Positions 1 through 11,967 of a stretch of 64,000 bases of DNA are shown here, piece after piece. The DNA lies in the NCBI GenBank assembly GCA_035772785.1, contig JAOCPU010000053.1:186001-250000 (forward strand). Reading direction: 5' to 3'. A program made the translations under genes and the position numbers. This DNA comes from Phlebiopsis flavidoalba. Lineage: Eukaryota; Basidiomycota; Agaricomycetes; Polyporales; Phanerochaetaceae. How positions within the stretch are numbered: the first letter of the stretch is position 1; every line of letters begins with the position of its first letter. The notes below the pieces were generated by a model. The model made no database searches and was not told the DNA's origin. It worked only from the letters and a program-made list of their open reading frames with translations.

Positions 1-1320
1 GCGTACCATTTTGGTGGTAAGTAAGTTGTGACTAGCTACGTGAGACGAGAAACCGAAAAGGAAATAGTCCGTTTGCATATTCTAACAGCACATCTAAGTT
101 CATCTTTGAATCGCAGAAAAGGATCAGCACGTCTTCATGATAGCCAGCGTGGTCTACAGCGGCTTATATGCGGGAGGGACCAGTGAGTAATTGGTTCAAT
201 GGAGGACTGTTGAAAGTACTCTTCAGCATGCGATACAGGGCATCAATCAGAAAACAAGGTGTACTTCCAGGACCCACGACCGTCCATCACGAGAAACTCA
301 TGGTAATGTGCACCTCTTTGAATTCCTGGTAGACCTCCCTGTATTCTATGCCAACGAGGGAGCTGGTGAGAACCCAGAGTGTGGCGAAGGATTCGACATA
401 TTCACGGGCTCATTCGCGAGTCGCGCTCGATAGCCGCCCAGCTTCAGAAGAGTCGTTATAGTATATGCAATGATCTGAACCCAGTCACATCACGTTTGAA
501 GAGACATAGAAAGATGGCAAGCAAAAAGGATCGAAATGTGAGGCTGGCGGAGGTTGTGCCATTACCCGCGCGACACTTGTTCGCGTCGTTTATGTCTCTG
601 AAGCAGGTATATGAGCCAGAAACTATGCGCAAAATATTTCGGGTAGCATACCAGCCTGGGGTATTGGAGCGAGAACAAGACATATGATTCACGCTCGCGC
701 CGCGTCGACAACGCGACAGAAAAGAAAATCCAAATGACAGCGACGACGACGCCGCGCGTTCGCGGACGTGACGTGATGTGAACACTTACAAAAAGGGCAA
801 ACCAGAGAGTCACGCGCGATGTAACGGTGTGACGCGCCTGGGATGGCCACGGCTTCCTTATCCAGATTGACGGTTTCCGTCACGCAGGACCGTCTAGGCG
901 CCTTACGGTCCTCAAGCGCCCCACCGGCAGCCTCGGTCAACCGCTGGTGCCCGGGCGCCCAGGGCACGAGACTCGTTCGTCGCACCTGCGACATACGTTT
1001 ATTTGCGCTAAGACTCATATGACGAGAGCAGAACAATAGAACGAGTAAGAATTAAGCTTTCAAAAGAGCAAGTGTACACATATGTAAGTAGTAGGTGTAG
1101 AGAAAGGACATGGCAGTAGATACGCCATGCAGTAGTCTTGTGCACAGTGCACCAGTGCGGCAGCGCAACGTAGCCAGTGCGCAGTTGCTGCATAGGCGTG
1201 ACGATTCGATTTAGCACAACTATATTAAGGTGTCTAGTTAGGGATATGATTTATAGGTAGGGATAACGGAAGAATGGTAGAAAGGCAAAGGAAGAACACG
1301 CACATCTACTCATCAGAGGT
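1..1320. other. No recognisable gene
   Basis: Short open frames occur on both strands, none above about 115 codons, and none shows a family motif, splice-bounded exons or a signal peptide. I see nothing to annotate here. Confidence 0.5.
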
Positions 1321-1321
1321 A

Positions 1322-1700
1322 TGACGTGCTGAGGAGGTATTGTCGGCCGGACATGATCATTGGTTTTCCAGTAGGTCGCGCCATTTTCTTAGAGATTGCT
1401 GCCGTGTTTGTAAGGAGGTACGTACTTCCCCGCTCTGATATATCGAAATGCTCCGTTGGCTTTTTTATACGGGATGGTCCAGATTCCCGCCGAACACGAA
1501 CACCTCTTCGCTGCAGCGGCATCAGCATTACTTGCCTCCTCCACGCTGATGCCTGCTCAGGGCATACGAGTATGGCCTGTGGCAACCCGAAGCGTGTGCC
1601 CATCTTCATTCTTGAACGCATTCCAAAACGACTCCACAGAGCCGCAGGAGTCCTTAGGCCTCGACGATGAACTACTATGTATCAGATAGTTTTTTTTTTG
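1322..1700 (-). pseudogene. Unidentified coding-like fragment
   Basis: Read on the minus strand, about 75 codons between roughly 1670 and 1440 look like protein. They start with DSCGSVESFWNAFKNEDG, continue with GHTRMP, then one TGA stop near 1555, then ISVEEASNADAAAAKRC and IWTIPYKKANGAFRYI. A GTACGT donor-like site follows the last block near 1427. The single stop sits in an otherwise open frame, so this is either a broken gene or a sequence error. I do not recognise the family. The upstream part on the minus strand (1700-2020) does not extend it convincingly. Confidence 0.3.
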
Positions 1701-2025
1701 GTCAGTGCGTTTTGATTGCATCCTCGTGAGGCTTGCTGCTTACTTCAGTCCAGTTCCCCCACTCAACCTTGATTGCCTCCCATGGCTTTCGGCTTCAACC
1801 CCATCCGTCCTAGGACCTCTGGTCAGAACGTCAAGGCCAGTACTCTCAGAGGACTGCCGTCGCTCCATCAATCGAAAGAAGTGTTGGTTGATGCGGTCCA
1901 GTGGTCGAAAAGGAGATCAATGTTCTTACTACCGGAAAAAAATGTTGAATTGGAGATCGGGTACAGCGCGTTGCGTCGTAGTCGTAAGGCTGTCGCCCTC
2001 GATTATAAGTGTTAATCTATAGCCT

Positions 2026-2754
2026 CTAGGTCCTACTTGTGGACTCGGAGGTGGCGCCTGTAGTAGTGATACAAGAACGGTCGCCGCTGTGTGATAGAGA
2101 AGTAGCGACTTGAGTTTCGGGCTCAAGTGTGGGTGGAGGTTGATGTACCAGGTGCGCTGACCAAGTTGTTATTGGTTGGATAGGGCCAGTGCGTAACGGC
2201 GGCGAGGTAATGGTTTCTGTACTTGGCTGCGTGAGGTCAGGTACAGGGACCGTTTTACACTGGCCATTGGCGATATCGATACGAGGCCAAAATGCCGCGC
2301 ATATGACTGCCTTCCCAACCAGCTCTCTTGTTGATATCGAGCGCATCTGATTCCTATCACACCCCGCCAGAGTCGCTCTTTCGCCTTGACTTGATCGGCC
2401 AAACGAGATCCTTTTATTGGTTGCCGCACAATGCATTAGAAACCCATGTTGATCCAAGATAGCAGCTACCACTGCCGTGACGCAACCCATGTTAGCGATA
2501 GCATTTCGCCCGATTTCTGGTGTTTCATGCTGTCCTCTCAGGCCGACCATTGTGTACAGTACAGCTTCTGTCGTGGCGGAATCAATGACATCACCAGTCA
2601 GATCGTGGGCTGGTGCCGCAGGCATTGCTGCGTTGTGCTGGCTCCGTGGCAAACCCCATTTGTCGACTCCGGAAACGCACAGTCCCAGACAAGGGACCTG
2701 GCTGTTGCGTGTCATGGCATGTGACATGGGGCGGTCCTTGACCGGATCTGCCAC
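2026..2754 (-). CDS. Unidentified 242-codon open frame
   Basis: This is the longest uninterrupted frame in the window, from ATG at 2754 to a stop at 2026. The first half has a mixed, protein-like composition (for example ILDQHGFLMHCAATNKRISF). The last 70 residues are rich in Pro, Ser and Thr. I see no signal peptide, membrane segment, zinc finger or catalytic motif. There is no neighbour to give context. It could be a species-specific gene, part of a decayed element, or chance, since recognisable genes in this window never have open frames this long without a frameshift. Only the frame itself is observed. Confidence 0.2.
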   Translation of the reverse strand: MADPVKDRPMSHAMTRNSQVPCLGLCVSGVDKWGLPRSQHNAAMPAAPAHDLTGDVIDSATTEAVLYTMVGLRGQHETPEIGRNAIANMGCVTAVVAAILDQHGFLMHCAATNKRISFGRSSQGERATLAGCDRNQMRSISTRELVGKAVICAAFWPRIDIANGQCKTVPVPDLTQPSTETITSPPLRTGPIQPITTWSAHLVHQPPPTLEPETQVATSLSHSGDRSCITTTGATSESTSRT

Positions 2755-4300
2755 GGCGTGAACGTGGGCAATATTTCGCTTGCGACAGATCTTATCTTTG
2801 TAGCCTTTGCTCGAAAGAGTATCCTGCCCACCACAAAAACTGCGGCTAAAGGTTTCACAGTGTGAGTTTTGGAGGACAAAAACCCGATGAATCGTAATAT
2901 TGTCTGCTCATAACCATTTACTAGCGACGAAGATTCGCAGTAGCCTACTCTTCGTTGCTATGACGGAGTGTGCTGGAGGGCGTGATCGATTATCGTGATC
3001 ATGGCGGTACTGGTATTCGACTGGTCCGTTATCTGAGTTCGAAAAACAGACTTGCAATGCGCTTATGCAGATCGTCTACTTTCTGTGAACGGGTGCCGGT
3101 GATGTTTCCTCGTTTTTCGCTTTCGCTCACCATGGAACCAATCTGTTATCAGCCGACCAAGACCCAAAAATGAATCTAGAGGTGAGCCCCTTAGATTAAG
3201 GTATGCAGCTGCATATAAGACTCACCGGACAACCATGATTTGTCTTATCCGCTGCAAATCCCTCCAGCCGGCTATCAATTCAGATCGGTTTCACGCTGAC
3301 TCGGGAGACCTTACCAAGCTTGATACGGACCCTTTTTGAGATCCTTGACGGTGACACCGCGGGTCTGCTGTGAGTAGCCACAAGAGGTGAGTGTTTGTGC
3401 TTGACACTTTGCAACCATGTGCTCGGGCTTACGCCACATTACATTTTTTACTTAGTAAACCCTTGATAACTAATCGTCTCCCTTGCTCAGATCAGTGTTC
3501 TGGCCTTGCAATGGGTAGGGCTGTATGACAAATCTCCATGCTTGGACTCGAAGGACATTTAATGTCTTACTTCTGGGGGGCTGTAAGCTTGAGATAAAAC
3601 CGTGTTGTTAGTCGGACGGCAACAAGGTAGCGGGCTCTGGACAGCGTGCCGTCACAGGGACCAGGCGTAAGCAAAATTACTACAGCTGAACAATATATAG
3701 CCTATGGTGAGGATACCGTCTAAGTCAATCCGTGGTGGATGTGTGAGGAGTGTCTCACACTGCCTCATGACCCATGGTTCGGTATACTTTCGCCTTACGA
3801 CTATGGACTCGTCACACCGCTATGATACCTACATCCCGGTGGCCGCCAGTAATTCTCAAAGAATTCGCGTACCGAGCCGATATTAGCGATGCATTGTGCA
3901 GACAGGTGATGACTGCTAGGACGATAGATAACCAGTAGGCCATATATGTAACTGCGCGCATTAAACATTGCAGAGTACTGCTGGGGCTTGACGCGAATGG
4001 CTGCGACGATCACATTTCTTGAGCATGATGAAGAGTGAGTGCATGATCATTGTTAGGCCGCATTGCTGTCGACGTCGGACACAGAGTGCTAATACAAGGG
4101 ATGATACAAGGGATGTGAAGACAGTACTAAATGCAGAGACGCACCCCCCCGGTGCATCAAGCGGTGAAATCAGCGTCCCGACAAACGTAATCACTGGTCC
4201 CGCGAACGCTCAGTTGCATATCAAAACGGCTTACGTTTGGGACTGTATCTCTGAATACACCAGACTACTGAGCATGAGGACGTACTAAATTTCACAAGCC
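2755..4300. other. No recognisable gene
   Basis: Only short frames below 80 codons are present. No motif, repeat or RNA gene was found. Confidence 0.45.
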
Positions 4301-4519
4301 AATGGACACTATTCATGGCGTTTCTCGTCACAACAAGCGAAATTCTTGCGGGCCTGATGAAAAATTCGACCCCAAAAAACCTTGCCATCGCAACTACCCG
4401 ACATACATATGTATCTGGATCATGGAAAAGTATGCTGTCATCGGTGCCATTGTCGGTACTCATTTGTCTGACGAACCTCACAGATGCGACGACGTAGATA
4501 TTTTATACCAACAAGCACA

Positions 4520-5690
4520 AAACCCTTGGGATACGAACCAAATACATACTCACATGCGCAGAAGATGCGTGCCGCTATGACGCATCATTGTTGGGCGAGA
4601 GCTTGGCCTTAAGGGCCTGGGATCCTGGACAGAGAGCGAAGTCAATCCCGGACGGTATCATGGGAATCCGTCTCTGTCAACGGTCGTTGGACAATATATG
4701 ATCAGCCTTCGTCGCAAGAAGGTACGCACATCTATTACTTCGACAGAGCTGGACCTGACACCGCTTCAAACTTTCTAGACCCAAAGCTGGTGAGGTTGTT
4801 ACCAGGCCGCCCGAGCTATGGAAGAACCAGTTCTACGCAAGCTCTACGAGTTTAATCTACAATTCCAAGCAGGAGCTCTCACGCCAAAAGCGACCGAAGC
4901 AGGAATCCACGCAGACAGGCTATCAATGGGCCGGACGAACCATCCGGATGATGCTAACGCTATTATTGTACATCCTCGCATTTCTGTGTTTACTCTCCGC
5001 TACGACGAGGCCCTAAGGATTCAATGGTCTGATCTCATTCTGACTGAAGGCCTGGGTAGGATGGATGTCTATAGGACACTTATCGATTAGGAGGTGCGGT
5101 TGCCGTTTCGAAAGACGCATCAAACGGGAGGTCAGTATTGTAAGCTTTGCTGTAGGCGCCTAGTAAACTCAAATATAACACAGGAATTACAGCCCTTCTT
5201 TCTTTATTCGAACCATGAAAAACCGTGGCTTTGCCCAATACAGGGCATACGCACAGTGGGTTCAGATCATGGAGGACTTGGACTGCCGCTTTCAAGGCTA
5301 TGTATTACGCGCGCGCATTGGCTGGACTCTATCACGTCTAATCCTCGGCTCGCTATGGTAAGTTCTATTCCTGCGTCGCACTAGGTGCAGACTCTGACGT
5401 GATGATATCGTTATGTACAGACCAGCCAAACATTCCTTGAATGCTTCCGGAATAACCTTTGTGACATCCGCGTTGATCCACGCTATTATGGAACTCACTC
5501 GTTCCGTCGCGGTGGATGCCAGTATCTCTCAATTGTGCTCGCCGATGGTTCCTTCCGCCGCATATGCGATTGGGGAGGATGGGCTCCAAACATTTGATAA
5601 CCCCGGTACATTGTTCAAGTACCCTGTTATCCTGGGTTGACAATCCGCAAGAGCGGCGCTGAGGTGACTTTTTTTAGTAGCCTAAAACCC
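4520..5690 (+). mobile_element. Crypton-type tyrosine recombinase, decayed or frameshifted copy
   Basis: The segments fit the tyrosine recombinase of fungal Crypton DNA transposons, which cut and join DNA through Arg-His-Arg-Tyr chemistry without a DDE transposase. In order: AQKMRAAMT (about 4556), LGSWTESEVNPGRYHGNPSL (about 4615-4680) and QYMISLRRKK before a GTACGC intron; LRKLYEFNLQ (4837); WAGRTIRMM and LRYDEALRIQW (4929-5025); LPFRKTHQTGG before an intron; FLYSNHEKPWLCP and RAYAQWVQI (5205-5265); after a third intron ending near 5421, FLECFRNNL then YGTHSFRRGGCQYL (about 5435-5530), the His-x-x-Arg box of the active site; then ICDWGGW. Pieces lie in different frames joined by small indels, so the copy is probably inactive as written. 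I did not find flanking target duplications. Family call is firm, ends are not. Confidence 0.8.
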
Positions 5691-7280
5691 GTCCGCAAAA
5701 CTGACGCGATGCACTCACTGTGGGCGCACCTGTTGTGCGCGTAGAGGTACATTGCTTCTATTGTATGAGAATAATCGAAAGATATTTTTTAAATCTACTA
5801 TTATCAATTCGCGGCCACCAGTTGTCGTGTTTCCACAACATTGTCTTTGCCCGACGCACCCAGCCATATGTGGCACCCTGTTGCATACAACTATGGCGCC
5901 GCTTTTGGCTCATTGCGCCTATGGTGCCATCTTCACGTTGTGCCATTCCCATTGTGCCGCCGTCAGGTTGCGCCGTGTCTACTATGGGACTGTAGCGTGT
6001 CATATACGCAACTTACGTCCACAGCATTGCTGCGTGGTGACAGGCCCATGGCCACCGCCACCCCCGTTATGCACGCATCTGCTGGTGTCACGGTTGCGCC
6101 TAGATTGTTACGTTCGTCCCATATCACAATTGTATTGCGCTGTTGTATTGCGCTTGTCATGTTGCGTCTCACAGCGTCGTATGCATGGCGTTGCGTTCCA
6201 TAGTGCCACGTTGCTGCCCTGTCATAGCGTCCACAGTCCACTTTGACACCATATCTTTGTCTGCCGTACGACGCACCTCGTTGTGTCATGTCTACAAACT
6301 ACCCCCTAGTCACGTTCCGGACTCCCATGCTTGGCGCAGTCAGGTCTTGTTTGCATTGTAGTGCCGTCTTATTTTGCTGTAGATATGCCAACCTTCTTAG
6401 TGTGTTGCAGATATATTACCCCCTCGCTGCATAGCGCAAACGTCGCGGTCCGCGTCCTCTTGGTGTAGACGCCCCAGGTAGATAATCGGACCTCCTCTCT
6501 TTCTTTCAGAGCGTTAGGTATCAAAGAGGATTTACTTACTATCATAAAATGTGGCATCGAGGCTGCTGCCTGGTCCTTGTCAGCAATTACAATGCGTTTT
6601 GTCAAAGCGGCGTTTGTGGTGTCGCCGGCTAGATACCAGTTGCTTAGGCAAGTGTGGTTGCATGGGTGCAATAAATACCCATGTTGTGTGTGCGTTGACC
6701 TCCCATGTTGCGTGTGCGACAAATCCTCATGTTGCGTGTACGATGAGCAGACTGTAGCGATGAAAGAGAGTGCACACACGCGTACGTGGCACTGGCACTT
6801 GGGCGCCTGCTCTCGGAATATGCCGACAACGCTTGCGCAATACCATGACTGTGAATAAATCAACACATGGACAGTGGGCTTGAGGATTAAAGCACACGAC
6901 TGCTTGGGTAAAATGACCAATATAAATTAGTATTTTTACCTTCAGATGTGCAAAAGAATCTAAGAGTATGAGACGCAAGTGAGCAAGGACGAGAGTGGCT
7001 GACTAAGCAGGCGCAAGAGCATCTATTTTAGGAAGGTGAGGAGGAAGGTGGCGAAAACAAGAGATATTCAAGTTTGTGTCTGCATCTCTGACATACGTTT
7101 CGCATCTGAATAAGACACACATGGTTTACTTTTGATATTTTGACAGCAACAGCAAGTATATATACACCTCAGTTCATGACTATACATCAGTCAGGTCTAT
7201 AATCTCGCCTACTGCTAACTTGTTTGGGAACTACTAACGGAGACTCGGACAGGTCAATCACAAGCTCTGAGGCACTTTCA
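5691..7280. other. No gene; low-complexity TTGCG/TTGTG-rich DNA
   Basis: From about 5860 to 6350 the plus strand repeats loose variants of TTGCGCC, TTGTGCC and ATTGCG, which gives Cys-rich translations without domain structure. This looks like decayed simple sequence. A clearer minisatellite lies at 6678-6748. No gene is supported. Confidence 0.45.
6678..6748 (+). repeat. Three-copy minisatellite, unit about 24 nt
   Basis: Three adjacent units share the core CCCATGTTGTGTGTGCG, CCCATGTTGCGTGTGCG and CCTCATGTTGCGTGTACG, starting near 6678, 6702 and 6725. On the minus strand one frame reads this as repeats of THTQHG, but no gene context supports translation. Confidence 0.6.
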
Positions 7281-9275
7281 TTTGGACGCAATGACACCTG
7301 GGTCCATGCCTGAGTTAGTAACAGTCACAGAGCTTGGGACCATAGAGCCGGAGGCAAGTACCGGCTCCAGACCACTGGCGGATAGCCCAGCCCCAGCGAC
7401 GATGGTCCAGGGATCTGGCCCTATAGGAGGCTCCCACTCTTGCAAGATACGCTCGAGCCTTGTGGGGGTGTTAATTGGCAGAGAAGAGTAAGATCTAGGT
7501 CTGGAGTTAGAAACCGCACACAATCGGAGTGGATCAACACTACACTTACTGGGTTCGTTCCATCTCCCGGACGATGTATCCGGGAATGCGCACAGGTCAG
7601 CCGCTCGCCTCGTTGATCTGCCAAATCCCTGGCCTGAAACTCGAAGTGGACGGGTATATTGAGTGAGCGTAAGAGTTCCGTAACAAGCGGGGTTGTATCA
7701 AACAACCAACCCGCGTTCGTCTCTCTCTCGATCGCGTCGGGTGATACTTGGTGATATGATGCATGTAGTCTGGAGCACGATGGTATGTTAGGTGGCCCAT
7801 GCGTGCAATGACAAAATCATCACGTACCGATGCAGTCGACCCATCAGCTATACCGTGCCGCCACCTTCAGGGTTGAGGAACCCAATTGCCACCCGGAGCG
7901 CAATGGCGGGCCAGATATTCTGTGTGAACGAGTCGACTATCTGGTTTCCGTCCCATCCAAAATGGCGCTCACACAGCCGCGTGAGCTCAGACAGGTCGAT
8001 TGTGGGGAGGGTTGGTAGAGAATGCGTAGGCATTGGGTGGGTATGGGGGACGGGCGACACGAGAGGGTCCATGTACAGATGTACCAACTTCGGGGTCTGG
8101 GAAGGTTGATGGGATACTTGTGGCGAGGTTGCGATGCCGCCGGCCCAAGTAGCCACGAGGGTCCATCTTGTAGCAACCCACGGAGGTCTTTCGCGCCATG
8201 TCGAGAGCGCGGCAGCTTGTTCCGGGCCAGTGAGACGGCACGCATTGACTAGCGCTTCCCCAAGTTCCGTATCTTGTGAGACCTTATGGGCGCATTAGTT
8301 GAGGCCCGCATTTGGGTAAGCCCTAGAATGACTTGCGTCAGCTGTCTTGATGCACGGAAACAGAATTCACTGTACTCACCGGCGAGTAGTCGCCGCCGCG
8401 CTAAGAGTTGCGATCAAGACGAGATCATGCGGTTGGAGCATGATTCTCGCACAAAGTCGTCGTGTTCTGCGATCGCTTCAGGGCAGTGTAGATGCGGATG
8501 TTCTCCTTGTCGTTCTTGACGTTGGGACTGTAATATTGCTATCATCAGCTGTCTGGTTGTTCTGTGATCTGTGTCTTAGTTGCACGCACTGCGGGATGAC
8601 GAAGTGTGTGCACCAAACATGAGCACATTCACTGTCATCAGTTTTTAAAACTGCGTCTACAGCTCCGCTGCGGTTCATAGCAGCGAGCTCTGCTTCTGCT
8701 TCGCCTGGAGCCTGTAACGAGTGTTACTAGTGAGTACACGCAACAGGACGGTCACAACAAATTGGAATACGCGTACCGTGTGCACAAAGAACCCAAAACG
8801 CCTTGATGAAAGCTTGAAGATGCTTGATGAAAAAGTATTCGCGTGAAACGACCTTCTTGCCACGCTTTTCGCCAGGGCGCATTGGTCCGTCGAAAAAACA
8901 ACAACTGCCATGATGGGCTTGGCGGGGCCAGCCGTGCTAGTCGGTAGTAAACGGTTCGTAAGGCAGGGCTGGGGCCATTCATGGCGACGCTTCGAGTGTT
9001 CGCCTGCAACAGCGCATGAACCCAAATGACTTTCCAGAATTTATTAGGATACTTGTATTGCACCAATAAAGAAGTCATAGCGTACCTCGCATCGATTCCA
9101 AGCACGTAGCCTTTAACTCCTACATGGTCTTGAATCCCGTGCTGGGTTAGCCGTGTCAACGAGGTTTCTGGCGCTGCTCGCTTGGTTTGAGTAACTGAGT
9201 TTGAAGTCGAGTAAGTATCCGAAATCCGTGGCTAGAAGCAATCGAGCGTACCTCCCAAAGTCCTTTAATACCCAT
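7281..9275 (-). CDS. XPG/Rad2-type flap endonuclease-like (PIN domain-like) protein
   Basis: This family cuts 5' flaps, bubbles or Holliday junctions in DNA repair, using two metal ions held by acidic residues. The start is MGIKGLWE at 9275-9252, the classic XPG N-terminus, followed directly by a GTACGC intron. Later blocks are LGIDA (about 9095), ALRTVYYRLARL (about 8955), VVVF then DGPMRPGEKRGKK (about 8900), FGFFVHT (about 8790), an intron, APGEAEAELAAMNRSGAVDA (about 8710-8655), TDDSEC, LVLIATLS then GGDY (about 8420-8385), an intron, GLPKCGP (about 8320), RGYLGRRHRNLATSIP (about 8160) and LTRLCERHFGWD with NIWPAIALR (about 7985-7900), like the tail region of GEN1/Yen1 relatives. All metal-binding Asp/Glu motifs are visible. 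At least five 1-2 nt indels break the frame, including extra bases just before GGDY and in VVVF. The C-terminal end is uncertain. Confidence 0.85.
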
Positions 9276-10219
9276 TTTCGTGCTCAATGCGATGGTGTAA
9301 CCGCGAATCTTCTCGGGGTCTTAAATACGCCCCAAAACATCTTCATGGCGGGTGAACTCTGAAGTGCTTGAGATGGTCGGCACTGCCGCTGGCATGTTGC
9401 AGTTGGTGGGTCAGCTCGCAGATGCGAGCCTAAGGCAAGGGAGCAGAAGAGGATGACGGAGCGGGTCAGGAGAGGTGGGAGGCCAAAAAGAGGGCGGAGT
9501 GGGTCTCGAATTGTGAGCGGGCTCCTTGTTAGCATCGCGTGGGCTGTATCCGCATTGACCCGTTTGGACCGTAAACCCGAGACCGTCAATTTGGAGGACG
9601 GCAAGGGGGATCGAGCTGGTTTTGCAGGGGCCCCTGCGAGATTGAGGGCCTTCGCAGCTTGCTGACGGTCGTGAAATTGACGGTCCTGCCAGCAAGATTT
9701 ACAGTCTCTCGCTTGGATGTCGCCGCCCCGTGCTTGATGCCCGTTTCAAGCTCTCAAAAGCGCTCGGGCTCGGCTGCGTACCTCTGCGCTGGCGAGCCTT
9801 GGTTGATTTTGTCCCACCAACTCACTCGTCTTCAGCCTCTTCGTTGCTCCCCACGTCGTCCTCGCTCGATCCTACAACGCGTCCTTCCATTTCAAGACGG
9901 CGGCCGGTGGTTTGCGTCCGCGTTGATCGTGGCGTCCGCGGACACAAATCCCTTCTCGGCGCACGGGCGTCTCACTCGCCGGGCGGCCGTTCAGCTCGGC
10001 GGCTCGCTCGGCGCTCGGTCCTCCACGCGCGACCAAACAATTAGGTAAGCTCCCCTTGGACCGTCAATTAGCGCGTTCTCAACCTTGCTTTCTTTGAGTT
10101 TTGGCCACACTCATCGGCGCATTCACCACTAGCCACACTGTCATCTCCTCTACTCAGTCCATTGCATATTACTGCCGCCTCTTTCTACTTCAAAAAAGCA
10201 CACTTCAATAAAGTCTCAC
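9276..10219. other. Divergent intergenic region between nuclease and F-box gene
   Basis: This 0.94 kb separates the start of the minus-strand nuclease (9275) from the start of the plus-strand F-box gene (10220), so it should hold both promoters. Frames of about 100 codons here are GC-rich and show no motif. I see no clear TATA box for either gene. Confidence 0.5.
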
Positions 10220-11967
10220 ATGCCCTCAACCGAGATATTCATCACGACGGGGGCTCAGCAGCGGGTGCTGGATATTCCTGAAATCCTCGAGCTCGTACTC
10301 TCCTTCCTCGACGCGGAATCAAACGTCTCCAGCGCGTTGGTCTGTAGGAAGTGGTATGAGGTCGCGTTGAACCACATATGGAGAGGACGTGTCGGACATA
10401 CGCAAGCTGCTCGGTCTGCTAGCCCCTATAACGTCCCACTACACACGGCACGAGAGGTCGTACAAAGACGAATTCGTGCGTACCCTTGGAGCCTCCTTAC
10501 TCACACTCTATCTCTAATTTATACCAGATATTCGCGAGAACACTCGACGTGAAACGATTGGGAACGGTTCAAGCCTTATGCCCGACGCGTGCGTTCATTG
10601 TTCGCTCGACGAAACCGAAGAGGTGTCTCCCATCTCGAAAGAGGTCTTTGATGAGATCGGCCGTGCTCGTACGACGCTCAACGTACTCCCAAACCTGCGC
10701 TCGCTTACGTGGATTCACCGGCTCTGTCGAGCGGTGCGACTTTCGTTACTGTTCCAGCATGAAAACATCACAGACTTCACCGTCTACCTCCACCGCTCGC
10801 GAACATACCCCATTCGGACGTTCTTCCAGGAAATAATGCTGCGAATGCCCCAGCTGAAAGTGCTTGATCTCCGGTTCCAGTTTCCAGCTCGTGACGTAGA
10901 GGCCGACGACTCATCCGAACTTTTCGTCGGTCTTCCGCGCCTCAGCAAGGTCATTCTGCCTATATACACATTCACCTCCAAGATCACCGAAGCTCTGTCG
11001 ACCCTGCGCGAGTTAGACACGATCCAGTTTGAATTCATGGACTCACAAGGAAGCGGTGATATGAAGGACGTTATGCACTTATTCGATCCCAAGCTCGATG
11101 AATGGGCTTTTCCGGCTCTTTGCAGATCTCTCACTCAGCGCCCACCTCACTGACACCACCCGCCTCCTCTGCGGCGGCTTCGCGCCGCACCATTTGACCT
11201 CGCTCTACGTGCACACCCTCTCCGCGTCGCCGCCCGCGGAGGTTTCCGATTTCCTGACTGCGGTCACGGACCACTGTGCAAGGCCCTCGAGCGGCTGTTT
11301 CTGGACTGCTTCATCCCTGCGGACATCCGTACCGACCCCTCTCCGTCGATCCCATCACCTGGGAAACCCTGCGACCCCGTCCTGGGCTGCGCGCATCTCG
11401 TTCAGCTGTTTCGAGGTGCGCTGGGACCGTGCGTTCGAGATCACTCCCGGCGATATCGAGGAGATGGCGACGCATTGGCCTGAGATTCAGATACTGCTCC
11501 TCAACTGCGAGCCGATGCACACCTCGGCGTCCTCCTCGCTCGACCTCCGCGCGCTCGTTCCGTTCGCCCGCCACTGCCCGCGCCTCACCGAGCTTGGGCT
11601 CTACATCGACGGCGCTGTGAACTTTGACCCCGCCGCGGTCCCGGTCCCATACGTCCGTTCCAGAGCCTCCAGAGACTTTGCTTTGGAATGTCGCCGCTCT
11701 CCGATCCGGGACCCGCGGCGCTCTTCCTCAGCCAGCTCTGCCCCCGCTGGGCTGCAATGTCTCGTCGGGTGTAACCTGGCCGGACGGGTTCGGCTGTCCG
11801 CGAAGACGTGACGCCAGAAGATTCTCGACGAGATTCAACGACCTGGCGAGCAAGTGGTTCCACAATTGGAGCGAGGTCGATCGCACACGTTGCCGTTGCT
11901 CACACAGCTTCGGGTGCAGGAACGGAACCAGCGCGCGCGGCGCTTGAGCGAGAGGCCCAAGACATGA
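10220..11967 (+). CDS. F-box protein, LRR-like (first of three)
   Basis: F-box proteins link substrates to SCF ubiquitin ligases through Skp1. The ATG at 10220 opens a frame with the F-box core: DIPEILELVLSFLDAESNVS (residues about 18-37), then ALVCRKWYEVALNHIWR. One extra base near 10384 shifts the frame to DVSDIRKLLGLLAPI. A 54 nt intron (GTGCGT at about 10474 to CAG at about 10527) leads to FARTLDVK and, after another +1, DWERFKPYARRVRSL, a segment typical of polypore F-box genes. Downstream are LRR-like stretches: VLPNLRSLTWIHRL, MLRMPQLKVLDLRF, FVGLPRLSKVILP, LADLSLSAHLTDTTRLL, LERLFLDCFIPADI, HCPRLTELGLYIDGA. The last frame ends VQERNQRARRL then a TGA at 11965-11967. About five frame changes are needed. 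The target is unknown. Two related genes follow on the same strand. Confidence 0.8.

Noticed and set aside
5860..6750. CRISPR-like array in the TTGCG/CATGTTG repeats
   Set aside because: Units are adjacent and degenerate, without equal unique spacers, and the host is a eukaryote.
9411..9695. Minus-strand frame of 94 codons upstream of the nuclease
   Set aside because: It overlaps the expected promoter of the nuclease, is Pro/Ser-rich and shows no motif. The nuclease start at 9275 is much better supported.
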